Assembly (NCBI RefSeq): GCF_012427845.1
Contig: NZ_CP038498.1
Coordinates: 3,844,001 to 3,908,000, forward strand
Origin: Pectobacterium punjabense
GTDB taxonomy: Bacteria; Pseudomonadota; Gammaproteobacteria; Enterobacterales; Enterobacteriaceae
Length of the DNA stretch: 64,000 nt
Reading direction: 5' to 3'
A program made the translations under genes and the position numbers. Below are positions 53,520-63,209 of the stretch, one piece after another (within the stretch, counting starts at the first letter, position 1; each line of letters begins with the position of its first letter). Under the pieces are notes generated by a model that made no database searches, was not told the origin of the DNA, and worked only from the letters and a program-made list of their open reading frames with translations.

Positions 53520-54673
53520 TGAATCTGACCCCAGGCGGCAATGCGTCCGTCCCTAACAAAGCGTTGCAGGTTCGCGTCCTCTCCGGTGCCGCCGTTGATG
53601 CCAGTGCTTTCCGTCTGTTTGCAACAGGCAAGGTACAGGGCGACGCAGATATGGTGTTTTATGGTCAGCCACGCAATGATGACGGCAGCATCAGTCTGAT
53701 GCATGAAGGGCACAACACCCTCTTCACCGTTGACGTCACTCGACTAAAGCCAGAAGTACAAAAGGTCGCCTTTACCGTTGCTTGTGAAGGTAGCCAAACC
53801 ATCGCGAATTTACAGCGGCTCAACATTCAGGTTGAGGCTGATAATGAGGTTCTGGTTAACGGCAATGTCGAACTGGCTGGGCGTCAGGAAGCCGCCCTGA
53901 TCCTGGGAGAACTTTATCGTCGTAACAATGACTGGAAGTTTCGCTTTATTGCGCAAGGATTCAACGGCGGCCTACAGCCCCTTGCCGAGCACTTCGGCAT
54001 CGAAGTGGCCGCGCCTACCGCACACACTGAACCTACGCCTCCTCCGGCACCACCAGCGACAAGCCGCATCAATCTGAGCAAGGTGTCACTCACCAAAGAA
54101 AAACCAGCCATTAGCCTGGAAAAACGCGATAACTTCGGTGAGATTCGCATCAACCTAAACTGGCATCGCGAGGCCAAAGCATCCGGTCTGCGTGGGATGT
54201 TTGGGGGCAGTAACGGCGTCGATCTCGACCTCGGTGCCTTTGTCGAAATGCAAGACGGTCACAAAACCGTGGTTCAGGCGTTGGGCAGTCGCTTTGGCGA
54301 TTATCAGGACGAACCCTTTGTCCTGCTCAAAGGTGACGACCGCACTGGCGATGTCTCAGAAGGCGAATGGCTGCATATCAATGGCCGCGAATGGAAAAAC
54401 CTGCGCCAGGTACTGATTTACGCCTTTATTTACGAAGGTGTACCTAGCTGGAATAAAACCGACGGCGTGGTCACGCTGCACATCCCCGATCAACCACCGA
54501 TCGAAACCCGCATGACGGAAGGGCAAGATAGCCGCAGCATGTGTGCGGTTGCGCGTCTGGTCAATGAAGGCGGGAACATCAAGGTCGAACGTATCAATCA
54601 GTTCTTCCGTGACCACAGCGAGATGGATAACGCACTTGGCTGGGGGTTCCGCTGGAAAGCGGGCTCAAAATAG
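53519..54673 (+). CDS. terA: TerA, double TerD-domain protein
   Basis: A 384-residue protein with an N-terminal TerD-like domain (about 1-165) and a second after a Pro-rich linker (EPTPPPAPPATSRINLSKVS, about 172-191). The second domain has VDLDLGAFVEMQ and GDDRTGDVSEGEWLH, a weaker Ca2+ loop. It is one of the core ter proteins. Confidence 0.92.
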   Translation: MNLTPGGNASVPNKALQVRVLSGAAVDASAFRLFATGKVQGDADMVFYGQPRNDDGSISLMHEGHNTLFTVDVTRLKPEVQKVAFTVACEGSQTIANLQRLNIQVEADNEVLVNGNVELAGRQEAALILGELYRRNNDWKFRFIAQGFNGGLQPLAEHFGIEVAAPTAHTEPTPPPAPPATSRINLSKVSLTKEKPAISLEKRDNFGEIRINLNWHREAKASGLRGMFGGSNGVDLDLGAFVEMQDGHKTVVQALGSRFGDYQDEPFVLLKGDDRTGDVSEGEWLHINGREWKNLRQVLIYAFIYEGVPSWNKTDGVVTLHIPDQPPIETRMTEGQDSRSMCAVARLVNEGGNIKVERINQFFRDHSEMDNALGWGFRWKAGSK

Positions 54674-54696
54674 TTTCATTTTACGAGGGGTTCAGC

Positions 54697-55152
54697 ATGA
54701 GTTTTCTTAATAAGGTTAAAGGCGCCTTCAATGCCAGCCGAGAAGAGTTGACCAAACAGGTCGGACGCTTCAAGAACAAGAAGTTTCTGCAAGGTACTGT
54801 CGCCGTTTGTGTCCGCATCGCGGTATCCAGCGGTGGCGTGAGTACGGAAGAAAAACAGAAGATGATTGGTTTTCTCAAATCATCAGAAGAGTTGAAAGTG
54901 TTTGATACTGCTGAAGTTATTGAATTCTTTAACAAACTGGTTGCCAGTTTCGATTTCGATGAAGAAGTCGGAAAAGGTGAAACCATGAAATATATCCTGG
55001 CGCTCAAAGATCAGCCTGAAGCCGCACAGCTGGCGCTGCGAGTCGGTATTGCTGTTGCTAAAAGTGACGGTGATTTCGATGCAGCAGAGCAACATGCCGT
55101 GCGAGAGATCGCGACTGCGCTTGGGTTTCAACCAGCCGACTTCGGCCTTTGA
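54697..55152 (+). CDS. terB: TerB
   Basis: A 151-residue helical protein with the TerB fold: two acidic metal sites are expected around RIAVSSGGVSTEEKQKM and VGIAVAKSDGDFDAAEQ. AGGGG lies upstream of the ATG. It interacts with TerC at the membrane in known systems. Confidence 0.93.
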   Translation: MSFLNKVKGAFNASREELTKQVGRFKNKKFLQGTVAVCVRIAVSSGGVSTEEKQKMIGFLKSSEELKVFDTAEVIEFFNKLVASFDFDEEVGKGETMKYILALKDQPEAAQLALRVGIAVAKSDGDFDAAEQHAVREIATALGFQPADFGL

Positions 55153-55177
55153 TGTCAATATCCTCTAAGGGTTATCT

Positions 55178-56221
55178 ATGGTATCCACTCATATCGGCTT
55201 CCCGACAGAAACCGTCATTGTTTTTATAGCACTGGCCGTCGGGGCCATTTTTATCGACCTGTTCATGCACCGCCATGACAAGCCGATTTCATTGAAAAGC
55301 GCCGCGCTGTGGTCTGTATTCTGGGTCATTGTGGCAATGGCTTTTGCCGGTTTCCTCTATATTCATCACGGTACTGAGGTCGCCAGCCTGTTCATTACCG
55401 GCTATGCGCTGGAAAAAGTGCTATCGGTGGATAACCTGTTCGTGATGATGGCGATCTTCTCTTGGTTCGCTGTTCCCGATCGTTACCGTCACCGCGTACT
55501 CTACTGGGGGATCATCGGAGCCATCGTGTTCCGTGGTATTTTCGTCGCAATCGGTACAGGGCTGCTCAGCCTGGGGCCGTATGTCGAAATCGTCTTTGCT
55601 TTGATCGTTGCCTGGACCGCCGTCATGATGCTGAGAAGCGGCGATGATAACGACGAGATCGAAGATTACTCACAGCATCTCGCTTACCGTTTAGTGAAAC
55701 GCTTCTTCCCTATTTGGCCAAAATTGAAAGGTCACGCATTTCTGTTAAACCAGAAAGAAGTGGACGAAGAACTGGCCAAACCGGAAAACAAAGACGTCAC
55801 GATTGGCCGTGGAACCAAAGCCGCTTTCTACGCCACGCCACTGATGCTCTGTGTCGCGGTAGTAGAACTTTCTGACGTAATGTTCGCCTTTGACTCGGTT
55901 CCCGCTATTATTGCCGTGAGCCGTGAACCGCTGATTGTCTACAGTGCGATGATGTTCGCTATCCTAGGTTTGCGTACACTCTACTTTGTACTGGAAGCAC
56001 TGAAACAATATCTGGTTCATCTGGAAAAAGCCGTTATTGTGTTGCTGTTCTTCATCGCTGCCAAGCTTGGCCTGAATGCAACCGATCACATATGGCACCA
56101 TGGCTACAGCATCTCGGCAACCACCAGCCTGTTTGTTGTTCTGGGCGTACTGGCGCTAGGTATTATCGTCAGCGTACTGTTCCCAGCCAAACCCGATGCT
56201 GAGGAGAACAAGGAGAGTTAA
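55178..56221 (+). CDS. terC: TerC, membrane protein of tellurite resistance
   Basis: A 347-residue inner-membrane protein with about nine helices; conserved acidic positions lie in IFIDLFMHR, EKVLSVDNLFVMM and VVELSDVMFAFDSVPAI. It is the core of the ter membrane complex. The central cytoplasmic loop (RSGDDNDEIEDYSQH) is acidic. Confidence 0.95.
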   Translation: MVSTHIGFPTETVIVFIALAVGAIFIDLFMHRHDKPISLKSAALWSVFWVIVAMAFAGFLYIHHGTEVASLFITGYALEKVLSVDNLFVMMAIFSWFAVPDRYRHRVLYWGIIGAIVFRGIFVAIGTGLLSLGPYVEIVFALIVAWTAVMMLRSGDDNDEIEDYSQHLAYRLVKRFFPIWPKLKGHAFLLNQKEVDEELAKPENKDVTIGRGTKAAFYATPLMLCVAVVELSDVMFAFDSVPAIIAVSREPLIVYSAMMFAILGLRTLYFVLEALKQYLVHLEKAVIVLLFFIAAKLGLNATDHIWHHGYSISATTSLFVVLGVLALGIIVSVLFPAKPDAEENKES

Positions 56222-56273
56222 TCTTCTGCTCCTAACACTACATTCTGAAATATCAACTTAAGAGGTTAATTTA

Positions 56274-56852
56274 ATGAGCGTTTCTCTTTCTAAAGGCGGT
56301 AATGTCTCACTGAGTAAAGCAGCACCGACGATGAAAAATGTCTTAGTCGGTCTTGGCTGGGATGCACGCGCGACGGATGGTCAGGACTTTGACCTGGATG
56401 CTTCGGCATTCCTGCTCAATGCGAATGGCAAAGTCCGTGGCGATACTGACTTCATTTTCTACAACAACTTGAAGTCTGCTGATGGCTCAGTGGCCCACAC
56501 CGGCGATAACCGTACAGGCGCGGGTGATGGAGATGACGAATCATTGAAAATTAAGCTGGATCTGATTCCGGCTGAGGTCGACAAAATCGTTTTCGTTGTC
56601 ACTATCCATGATGCACAGGTTCGTAACCAGAGCTTTGGTCAGGTATCCGGCGCTTTCATTCGCCTGGTAAACGATGACACCCAAGCCGAAATCGCACGCT
56701 ACGATCTGACTGAAGATGCTTCAACTGAAACCGCCATGCTGTTCGGTGAACTGTATCGTCATAATGCGGAGTGGAAATTCCGTGCCGTCGGTCAGGGCTA
56801 TGCGGGTGGTTTGGCATCGGTCTGCTCACAGTATGGTATCAACGCATCCTGA
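56274..56852 (+). CDS. terD: TerD
   Basis: A 192-residue Ca2+-binding TerD protein: [36 protein letters not shown] and [15 protein letters not shown]. It is nearly identical in layout to TerE downstream, pointing to gene duplication. Confidence 0.95.
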   Translation: MSVSLSKGGNVSLSKAAPTMKNVLVGLGWDARATDGQDFDLDASAFLLNANGKVRGDTDFIFYNNLKSADGSVAHTGDNRTGAGDGDDESLKIKLDLIPAEVDKIVFVVTIHDAQVRNQSFGQVSGAFIRLVNDDTQAEIARYDLTEDASTETAMLFGELYRHNAEWKFRAVGQGYAGGLASVCSQYGINAS

Positions 56853-56926
56853 TAAACCTCACCTTGTCTTTCCCTTTGGGCAGTCTCGCACTGCCCAGTA
56901 ATCCACTCTAAAGCAGGAGCTATAAA

Positions 56927-57502
56927 ATGGCAGTTTCTCTGGTAAAAGGCGGTAATGTATCCCTAACGAAAGAAGCACCAACCATGAATGTTGCCATGGT
57001 CGGCCTGGGATGGGATGCTCGCGTCACCGACGGGCAAGCATTCGATCTGGATGCGTCAGTATTTATGGTGGGAGAAGATGGCAAGGTCCTGTCTGACGCT
57101 AATTTTATTTTCTTCAATAACAAACTGAGCCCTTGCGCCTCCGTTGAGCACCAAGGCGACAACCGTACCGGAGAAGGTGACGGCGATGATGAGCAAGTAA
57201 AAATTCATCTGGCGAAAGTGCCGGCTGAAGTGAAAAAGCTGGTGTTTTCCGTAACGATTTATGATGCCGAAGGCCGTAAACAAAACTTCGGTATGGTCAG
57301 CAACAGTTTCATGCGCGTCTATAACAACGATACCAGTGCTGAAATTGCGCGTTTCGATCTGTCTGAGGATGCATCCACCGAAACGGCCATGATTTTTGGC
57401 GAACTGTACCGTAATGGCACCGAGTGGAAATTCAAGGCAGTAGGCCAAGGTTTTGCGGGCGGATTGTCAGCCCTTGCCGCTCAACACGGCGTTAATGTGT
57501 GA
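56927..57502 (+). CDS. terE: TerE
   Basis: A 191-residue TerD paralogue: [35 protein letters not shown] and [14 protein letters not shown]. It ends the operon; the terF gene often found next is absent here and a convergent phosphatase follows. Confidence 0.95.
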   Translation: MAVSLVKGGNVSLTKEAPTMNVAMVGLGWDARVTDGQAFDLDASVFMVGEDGKVLSDANFIFFNNKLSPCASVEHQGDNRTGEGDGDDEQVKIHLAKVPAEVKKLVFSVTIYDAEGRKQNFGMVSNSFMRVYNNDTSAEIARFDLSEDASTETAMIFGELYRNGTEWKFKAVGQGFAGGLSALAAQHGVNV

Positions 57503-57513
57503 TTGATACCGTC

Positions 57514-57533
57514 TCCCCGACTTAGGTCGGGGA
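57514..57533. terminator. Terminator hairpin behind terE
   Basis: TCCCCGAC and GTCGGGGA form an 8-bp stem with a TTAG loop, 11 bp behind terE and 13 bp before the convergent phosphatase stop. The T-run is short. Confidence 0.6.
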
Positions 57534-57546
57534 AGTTTCCTGATGT

Positions 57547-58230
57547 TTAAGGATGAACCTTAATCACACCCGATAGAAGTAGTCGTTCCGAAAGTGGTTT
57601 ACGCCGCAGCCAGCGCGGATGGAAATGACGCCAGTGCGCATCGTGAGCGGATGCCAACAGCTCGTAGTCGCCACGGGTGTCGCCCCATGCACGTATATGG
57701 TATTGGTTTAGCGGGCCATACACGCTTTCCAAACGCTGTACCTTATAGCTACACCGACAATTATGCCCGTTAATCTTTCCGGTCAGTATTCCGTTTTCTA
57801 CCTCAAGCTGCGTCCCAATCAGTTTTACACCTAATCGTTCGGCAAAAGGCCGTAGCACGATCTCCGGCGATGCCGAACAGAGCGTCACCTCAGCCCCGGA
57901 ATGCAGTTCCGCAGCGACGCCAAGCACCCCAGACTTACGCATTAACGTATTCCACTTACGCTGACAAAACGCCTCTGCTTTTTCCTGTATCCAGGCTGCT
58001 TCAATGCCAGAAAGAAACGTGGCAATGAGGTATTCTTTGAGTTCATCGCGCGTCAGCTTACGCTGAACACAACGTGCAGAAGGCAGCACCAGATGCATCA
58101 TCCGCCGGGCAAAAACACGCTTACCGAAGGCAAAACGTAAAAAAGGAATAAAGCTGTCATGGTAGGTCAACGTTCCATCGAAATCGAAAACCGACAGAAC
58201 CTGACGAGTCCCATTGAACTCAGTACTCAT
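57547..58230 (-). CDS. HAD-IB phosphatase
   Basis: A 227-residue phosphatase of the SerB-like HAD-IB group: nucleophile motif VFDFDGTLTYHDS (about 15-26), motif II LCSASPEIV, Lys in CSYKVQRL and metal motif AWGDTRGDYELL. The substrate is unknown. It lies 15 bp behind the DeoR gene, in the same direction. Confidence 0.85.
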   Translation of the reverse strand: MSTEFNGTRQVLSVFDFDGTLTYHDSFIPFLRFAFGKRVFARRMMHLVLPSARCVQRKLTRDELKEYLIATFLSGIEAAWIQEKAEAFCQRKWNTLMRKSGVLGVAAELHSGAEVTLCSASPEIVLRPFAERLGVKLIGTQLEVENGILTGKINGHNCRCSYKVQRLESVYGPLNQYHIRAWGDTRGDYELLASAHDAHWRHFHPRWLRRKPLSERLLLSGVIKVHP

Positions 58231-58245
58231 TATAAAACTCTCCTG

Positions 58246-59025
58246 TCAGCCACCAACCAACGTAAGATTGAATGTTTTACCTTTCAGTTGCGCCTGTACG
58301 TCGGGCACTAACGCGCTGTCGGTAATGATATCGGTCAGTTCTGACAACGGTGTCACGCAGAACAGGGAATACGCACCATATTTACTGCTATCGGCCAGCA
58401 ACACGCGCCGGCTGGCATTCGCGCCAAGATCTTGCTTCACACCGGCTTTTTCTTCTGTCGGTGTGGTCACCCCTTTATCGAGGCTCCATGAGTTGCAGCT
58501 AATAAACGCGATATCGGGGTAAATATTGCGTAACAGGCGGCGACCGTGCTCACCAATACAAGATTGGCTGCTGTCATCAATACGCCCGCCAATAATCGTC
58601 ACTTCGATCTGCTTGAATTCAGACAGAAATAACGCAATTTGTAAATCGGCGGTAATCACGCGCAGCGGCAGATGCGTTAAATTACGCGCCAATTCCAGCA
58701 TCGTCGTTCCCGCATCCAGAACTACTGCACTGCCCGGCGTCACCAATGTTGCGGCATAACGTGCGATCGCCTGCTTTTCCTGAAGATTACGATGCAGTTT
58801 CTCGTTCGTCGTCGGCTGGGAAGGAATAAAGCGATTAAGCGTTACACCACCATGACTACGGCTAATCACGCCCTGCTCATCCAGCTTAATCAAATCACGA
58901 CGAATTGTCGCCGGGGAAGCGTCGATCACAGACACCAGTTCCTCTACCGTCACCAGATTATGGCTTTTCAGATAATCCATAATCTGATCAAGGCGGCTTT
59001 GTCCTTTTACTTTATCCCCGCTCAT
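58246..59025 (-). CDS. DeoR-family repressor
   Basis: A 259-residue regulator: DeoR helix-turn-helix ([20 protein letters not shown] then [16 protein letters not shown]) and a sugar-phosphate-binding C-terminus ([14 protein letters not shown] and [11 protein letters not shown]). Start uncertain: ATG 59025 fits the family length, ATG 59067 is possible. Its position beside pdxA2-dtnK suggests control of that locus. Confidence 0.82.
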   Translation of the reverse strand: MSGDKVKGQSRLDQIMDYLKSHNLVTVEELVSVIDASPATIRRDLIKLDEQGVISRSHGGVTLNRFIPSQPTTNEKLHRNLQEKQAIARYAATLVTPGSAVVLDAGTTMLELARNLTHLPLRVITADLQIALFLSEFKQIEVTIIGGRIDDSSQSCIGEHGRRLLRNIYPDIAFISCNSWSLDKGVTTPTEEKAGVKQDLGANASRRVLLADSSKYGAYSLFCVTPLSELTDIITDSALVPDVQAQLKGKTFNLTLVGG

Positions 59026-59328
59026 GCGGAAAGCATCAGTTAATGTAGGGTCCACGGCGATATCCATCTGACAGTCATAAAATAATTTTAAGTTGTTGGT
59101 CAATCGATATAAAGAATGAAAACAATGATAATGGGATGATAGAGGAGTGAAGCGTTTTCGCCAGGAACGCTTTTACACGTTACCCAACAAACGTTATCAG
59201 CAATGTAATGCGTAATCATTCTTGGTTGCAGGATACCAGAAACCTTCCCGAAGGCGGGAAGGAAGATATCCTGCAATGTGCTCTGTAGCTTAAAAAACCG
59301 TACGGACAGCAGCCGTAGTCACCGCAAA

Positions 59329-60309
59329 TTAGGCCAGTTGCATCGCGAGTTGAATAGAGATCGCCATGCTTTCAGGCTTCGCTTTACCCGTCCAGGCAAT
59401 GTCAAAGGCCGTGCCGTGGTCAGCCGATGTGCGAATAAACGGCAGCCCAGCGGTAATGTTCACCCCATCATAGAAGCCCAGCAGCTTGAGCGGGATGTGC
59501 CCCTGATCGTGATACATCGCCACGACCATATCGTACTGGCCTTCATACGCCTGCAAATAGACGGTATCCGGCGGGCACGGGCCATACACATCAATACCTT
59601 TGGCCTTCATAGCTTCAACCGATGGCGAGACAATTTTAATCTCTTCATCACCAAACAGACCATTCTCACCCGCGTGCGGATTAACCCCGGCAACGGCGAT
59701 ACGTGGGTGGGTAAAACCGACGCGCTTAAGGAAGACATCCGCCATGTCGATCACCGTTTCCACGCGATCGCGGTTCAGCGTATCGAGGAATTTACGCAGC
59801 GCAATATGCGTTGAAACATGGATAACCTTCAGCTTGTCGGTATACAACACCATCGCATAGTCGCGGCTGTTGGTCAGCTTAGCCAACAGCTCCGTGTGAC
59901 CTGGGTAGAGGTGGCCTGCCGAGTGCAGCGCTTCTTTATTTAGCGGCGCAGTCGCGATCGCATGCACTTCACCTGCCATTGCCAGCTCGGTGGCCTTCTT
60001 GATACAGCGATAAGCTAAATCGCCCGCCTGTGCCTGAACGACGCCAGGCTCTAGTGCCTGCGGATCTTCCAGCGGCTCGTCGATAATGTTGATGACGCCA
60101 GGTGCGAATACGGCGTCAGCCGGTTTATCAATGATTTTTAACTCTACGGCTGGCACCACATTCAATGCCAGAACACGCCGCATCGTTTGTACGCAGCCCA
60201 CCACCACGGCAGATGCGCCGGAAAGCTCGCCTTCGGCCAGAGATTTGATAATAATTTCCGGTCCAATCCCTGCCGGATCACCCATCGTTACTGCAATAAT
60301 TTTACTCAC
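59329..60309 (-). CDS. pdxA2: PdxA2-like 4-phospho-D-threonate 3-dehydrogenase
   Basis: A 326-residue NAD-dependent dehydrogenase of the PdxA family. [16 protein letters not shown] (start), [16 protein letters not shown] block, and [17 protein letters not shown] (metal His) are present. The GTG start at 60309 overlaps the dtnK end by eight bases with GAGGAG upstream. Next to dtnK this fits PdxA2, which turns 4-phospho-D-threonate into dihydroxyacetone phosphate and CO2, rather than vitamin B6 synthesis. Confidence 0.85.
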   Translation of the reverse strand: MSKIIAVTMGDPAGIGPEIIIKSLAEGELSGASAVVVGCVQTMRRVLALNVVPAVELKIIDKPADAVFAPGVINIIDEPLEDPQALEPGVVQAQAGDLAYRCIKKATELAMAGEVHAIATAPLNKEALHSAGHLYPGHTELLAKLTNSRDYAMVLYTDKLKVIHVSTHIALRKFLDTLNRDRVETVIDMADVFLKRVGFTHPRIAVAGVNPHAGENGLFGDEEIKIVSPSVEAMKAKGIDVYGPCPPDTVYLQAYEGQYDMVVAMYHDQGHIPLKLLGFYDGVNITAGLPFIRTSADHGTAFDIAWTGKAKPESMAISIQLAMQLA

Positions 60310-61630
60310 TGACCTTCTCCTCAATAAAACGTAAAACGTCGAGCAGAGTAGTTTCGTTGCCAAAACCCCCCGCTTTAGTCATCACAGGGGTCATGCCGAC
60401 AACGCTATTCAGCAGGTATCCCCAAGGCACGCAGGATGCGATTTGTCCCTTAATCTGAAAACCGGTAGCACCCAGTGCGGTTGCCACGGCAATCGCGATA
60501 TCGCCCCCAGATAAATACAAACCTCCCGGCAAGCGTCGGCTAGCGCCGTCCGCAGCCTGGCTATCTAGTGTCTGAACAATGCGGCGCGTGAGTTCCCCCA
60601 GATAGTGGCTGATCGTTTCGCCAAGCTGCTGGCGACTAAGTCCAAGCTGCTGACACCGCGCGTCGATCTCGAAGCGCTGATTTTCGTTATGACAGGTGCG
60701 AATAATGCAGTGATTACCGCTCATCAGCGCCTTCACCGCGTCCTCACTCTGGGATGCCATGACGGTGGATGACTCGGCTGAAAAGAGTGCGTTGATATCA
60801 ATATCAACCAGCGTGACATCGCTGCGCAGCCTGACGGCCGCAATCTGCTTTTGAGCGATGTCGCTCATCGACCCGACGACAGCCAGCAGCGGCTTTTCGG
60901 TTTTACGCGTAAAATTCTGCGTATTCGCCAACGCGTCGCTCAAACCTGCCGAACCGACCAGCAAGGGGCGAAACGGCAACGTTCTGGCGGCATCAACGAT
61001 ATGTGTCAGATCGTCCTGCACATCGGTATCAAGAATAATCAGACGCACGCCCTCGTCCGCCAGCTGCTGCAAACGGTGGGCTAAATTAGCCTGACGGACG
61101 TCATCAAGGTGTATCTCCGCCACCGGTAACGCGGTTTGTTCTGCCAGACGGGCAGCGATAGAAGCGGAGGTCACCGGCGTTTTGGGATCGCTGGCAAACT
61201 CCGTGTCGGTAAGCAGACGGCCATTCACCCAGACTTCACCTTTGCGGGTCACGCGTCCCAGCGTCGGTGACGCCGCGGCAATCAGCGCGACGGGCACGTC
61301 AGCAGCAGACAGCGCAGCGGCGATTTCCGCGCCCAAATTCCCGCGCAGCGTCGAATCAATCTTCTTGATAATCCAGCCTTGTCCGCCAGCGGCCTGCCAG
61401 GCTGCAACCGCTTCTGCGGTACGTTGAGACGCCACGTCGTCACGCGCCGCACGGCTATCGGTGTTGATCACCACCGCATCGCCCAGTAAATCCGCGTGCA
61501 GTTTATTAACGTCAAAGACGACGCTAACCCGCGCACCATGCTGCGCCAGACCGACGCCCGCATCATTGGCACCCGTAAAGTCATCAGCGACCACTAATAC
61601 CTGTTCTGCTGATTGCTGCACGTTTGGCAT
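60302..61630 (-). CDS. dtnK: Four-carbon acid sugar kinase (D-threonate kinase-like)
   Basis: A 442-residue member of the DUF1537/four-carbon acid sugar kinase family. [20 protein letters not shown] at the start, [15 protein letters not shown] and, near the end, [17 protein letters not shown] are typical. It would phosphorylate D-threonate for PdxA2. GAGG precedes ATG 61630. The enantiomer (threonate or erythronate) cannot be read from sequence. Confidence 0.82.
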   Translation of the reverse strand: MPNVQQSAEQVLVVADDFTGANDAGVGLAQHGARVSVVFDVNKLHADLLGDAVVINTDSRAARDDVASQRTAEAVAAWQAAGGQGWIIKKIDSTLRGNLGAEIAAALSAADVPVALIAAASPTLGRVTRKGEVWVNGRLLTDTEFASDPKTPVTSASIAARLAEQTALPVAEIHLDDVRQANLAHRLQQLADEGVRLIILDTDVQDDLTHIVDAARTLPFRPLLVGSAGLSDALANTQNFTRKTEKPLLAVVGSMSDIAQKQIAAVRLRSDVTLVDIDINALFSAESSTVMASQSEDAVKALMSGNHCIIRTCHNENQRFEIDARCQQLGLSRQQLGETISHYLGELTRRIVQTLDSQAADGASRRLPGGLYLSGGDIAIAVATALGATGFQIKGQIASCVPWGYLLNSVVGMTPVMTKAGGFGNETTLLDVLRFIEEKVSE

Positions 61631-61865
61631 ACCTCATCCCCGCTTCATGATTACCTGATAATGATTATATTGAATCACGTTTGATTATATGTGAGCAACA
61701 TCAAATTATTTAAAAGGAATTTCACCTATAAATTATCACCACGATGTGGCAAATGGCGTTCAGTCGTGATGAGAAACATGCCATTTGACTGAAAATAATC
61801 ACCATCGCAACCATTATCATCGCGATAACGCTCTGGCGAAGAAGAGAAAAGGCAAGGTAATAAGC

Positions 61866-63002
61866 ATGAACATCAATAGCACTATCCTCAGCGGCTACCG
61901 GGTACTTCAGGACATCAGTCATCTGTTGTCAGGTAAACAGCACGTTTTATTTGTCACCGACAAAAACATTGTCGGGCTGCCTGACGTTCAGGCGCTGATC
62001 GCACAAGTTAAGCAAGCCGTTCCGCAGGTTCTGCTGGTTGATAACGTGCCTGCCGAGCCGAGCCAACATGACGTTGCCCAGATACTGAGCCAACTGACAC
62101 AAACCCAGACCGATCTGGTCATCGGCGTAGGCGGCGGCAGCGTGCTGGATGTTGCCAAACTGCTTTCCGTACTGTGTGCGGGCGATGAAACCGTGACGTT
62201 GGATAGCCTGCTGGCAGGGGAAAAACCCACCCGCCGCACAACATCACTGCTCATCCCAACCACGGCGGGAACCGGCTCTGAAGCCACGCCAAATGCCATT
62301 CTGGCGATCCCAGAGAAAGAGACGAAAGTCGGCATTATTACGCCAGTGATGCTGCCGGACTACGTTGCGCTGGTGCCAGAGCTGACGGTCAGCATGCCGC
62401 CGCATATCGCCGCTTCCACCGGTATTGATGCACTCTGCCACCTGATCGAGTGTTTCACGTCAACAATTGCCAACCCGGTCAGCGACAACTACGCACTGAT
62501 TGGCTTGAAAAAGCTGTTTGCCAACCTCGAAACCTCCGTGCGCGAGCCAGGCAATATGGAAGCCAAGCTGAACATGCTGTGGGCATCCTATTATGGCGGT
62601 GCCGCCATTGCCCACTCCGGTACGCACCTGGTCCATGCGATGTCCTACCCGCTCGGCGGCAAGTATCACATCCCACACGGCGTGGCGAACGCCATTCTGC
62701 TCGCCCCTTGCATGCGTTTCGTGCAGGACGCCGCACAGGACAAATTCGCACAGGCGTATGACCTGGTGCCGGATGCCGACCTAACCCTCAGTACAGCGGA
62801 AAAAGCGCAGGCGCTGGTGGCCTACTTCAGCGAGTTGGTCAAACGACTCAATCTGCCCAACACCCTACAGCAGCTCGGTGTGGAAAAAGATCACCTGCCC
62901 TACTTGGTCGATGCCGCATTACAGGTTCAGCGCCTGATGAAAAATGTACCGACGCAGGTCAGTGCTGACGATGTGCGTGAGGTTTATCTGACCCTGTTTT
63001 AA
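61866..63002 (+). CDS. Iron-containing alcohol dehydrogenase
   Basis: A 378-residue group-III alcohol dehydrogenase. NAD-binding loop GVGGGSVLDVAKL and GTGSEATP, and metal ligands in GIDALCHLIECF and HLVHAMSYPLGGKYHIPHG. ATG 61866 has AAGG upstream; the longer frame from 61785 is unlikely. It is divergent from dtnK with a 235-bp spacer and may oxidise or reduce a related small polyol or aldehyde. Confidence 0.88.
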   Translation: MNINSTILSGYRVLQDISHLLSGKQHVLFVTDKNIVGLPDVQALIAQVKQAVPQVLLVDNVPAEPSQHDVAQILSQLTQTQTDLVIGVGGGSVLDVAKLLSVLCAGDETVTLDSLLAGEKPTRRTTSLLIPTTAGTGSEATPNAILAIPEKETKVGIITPVMLPDYVALVPELTVSMPPHIAASTGIDALCHLIECFTSTIANPVSDNYALIGLKKLFANLETSVREPGNMEAKLNMLWASYYGGAAIAHSGTHLVHAMSYPLGGKYHIPHGVANAILLAPCMRFVQDAAQDKFAQAYDLVPDADLTLSTAEKAQALVAYFSELVKRLNLPNTLQQLGVEKDHLPYLVDAALQVQRLMKNVPTQVSADDVREVYLTLF

Positions 63003-63060
63003 CCGCACAGCGTTAAAGAACTGATGCCGACCGTTCAAGCATCGAGATACACGGGGCGAC

Positions 63061-63099
63061 CACAGGGGTGAGGCATCCCTGCGGGAACCTCCCCCTGTG
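63061..63099 (+). terminator. Possible terminator or hairpin behind the alcohol dehydrogenase
   Basis: CACAGGGG (63061-63068) and CCCCTGTG (63092-63099) pair around a GC-rich inner part. A short T-run follows. Confidence 0.5.
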
Positions 63100-63209
63100 T
63101 TTCCCCTAACAACAGGCTTAAGTGAATAGTATTAGGCGTTAAAGAACACCGTTTTGAGTAGGGCAGTTTTAGGTTTTCACTTTTTGATTACGTGTCACGA
63201 GGAATAACA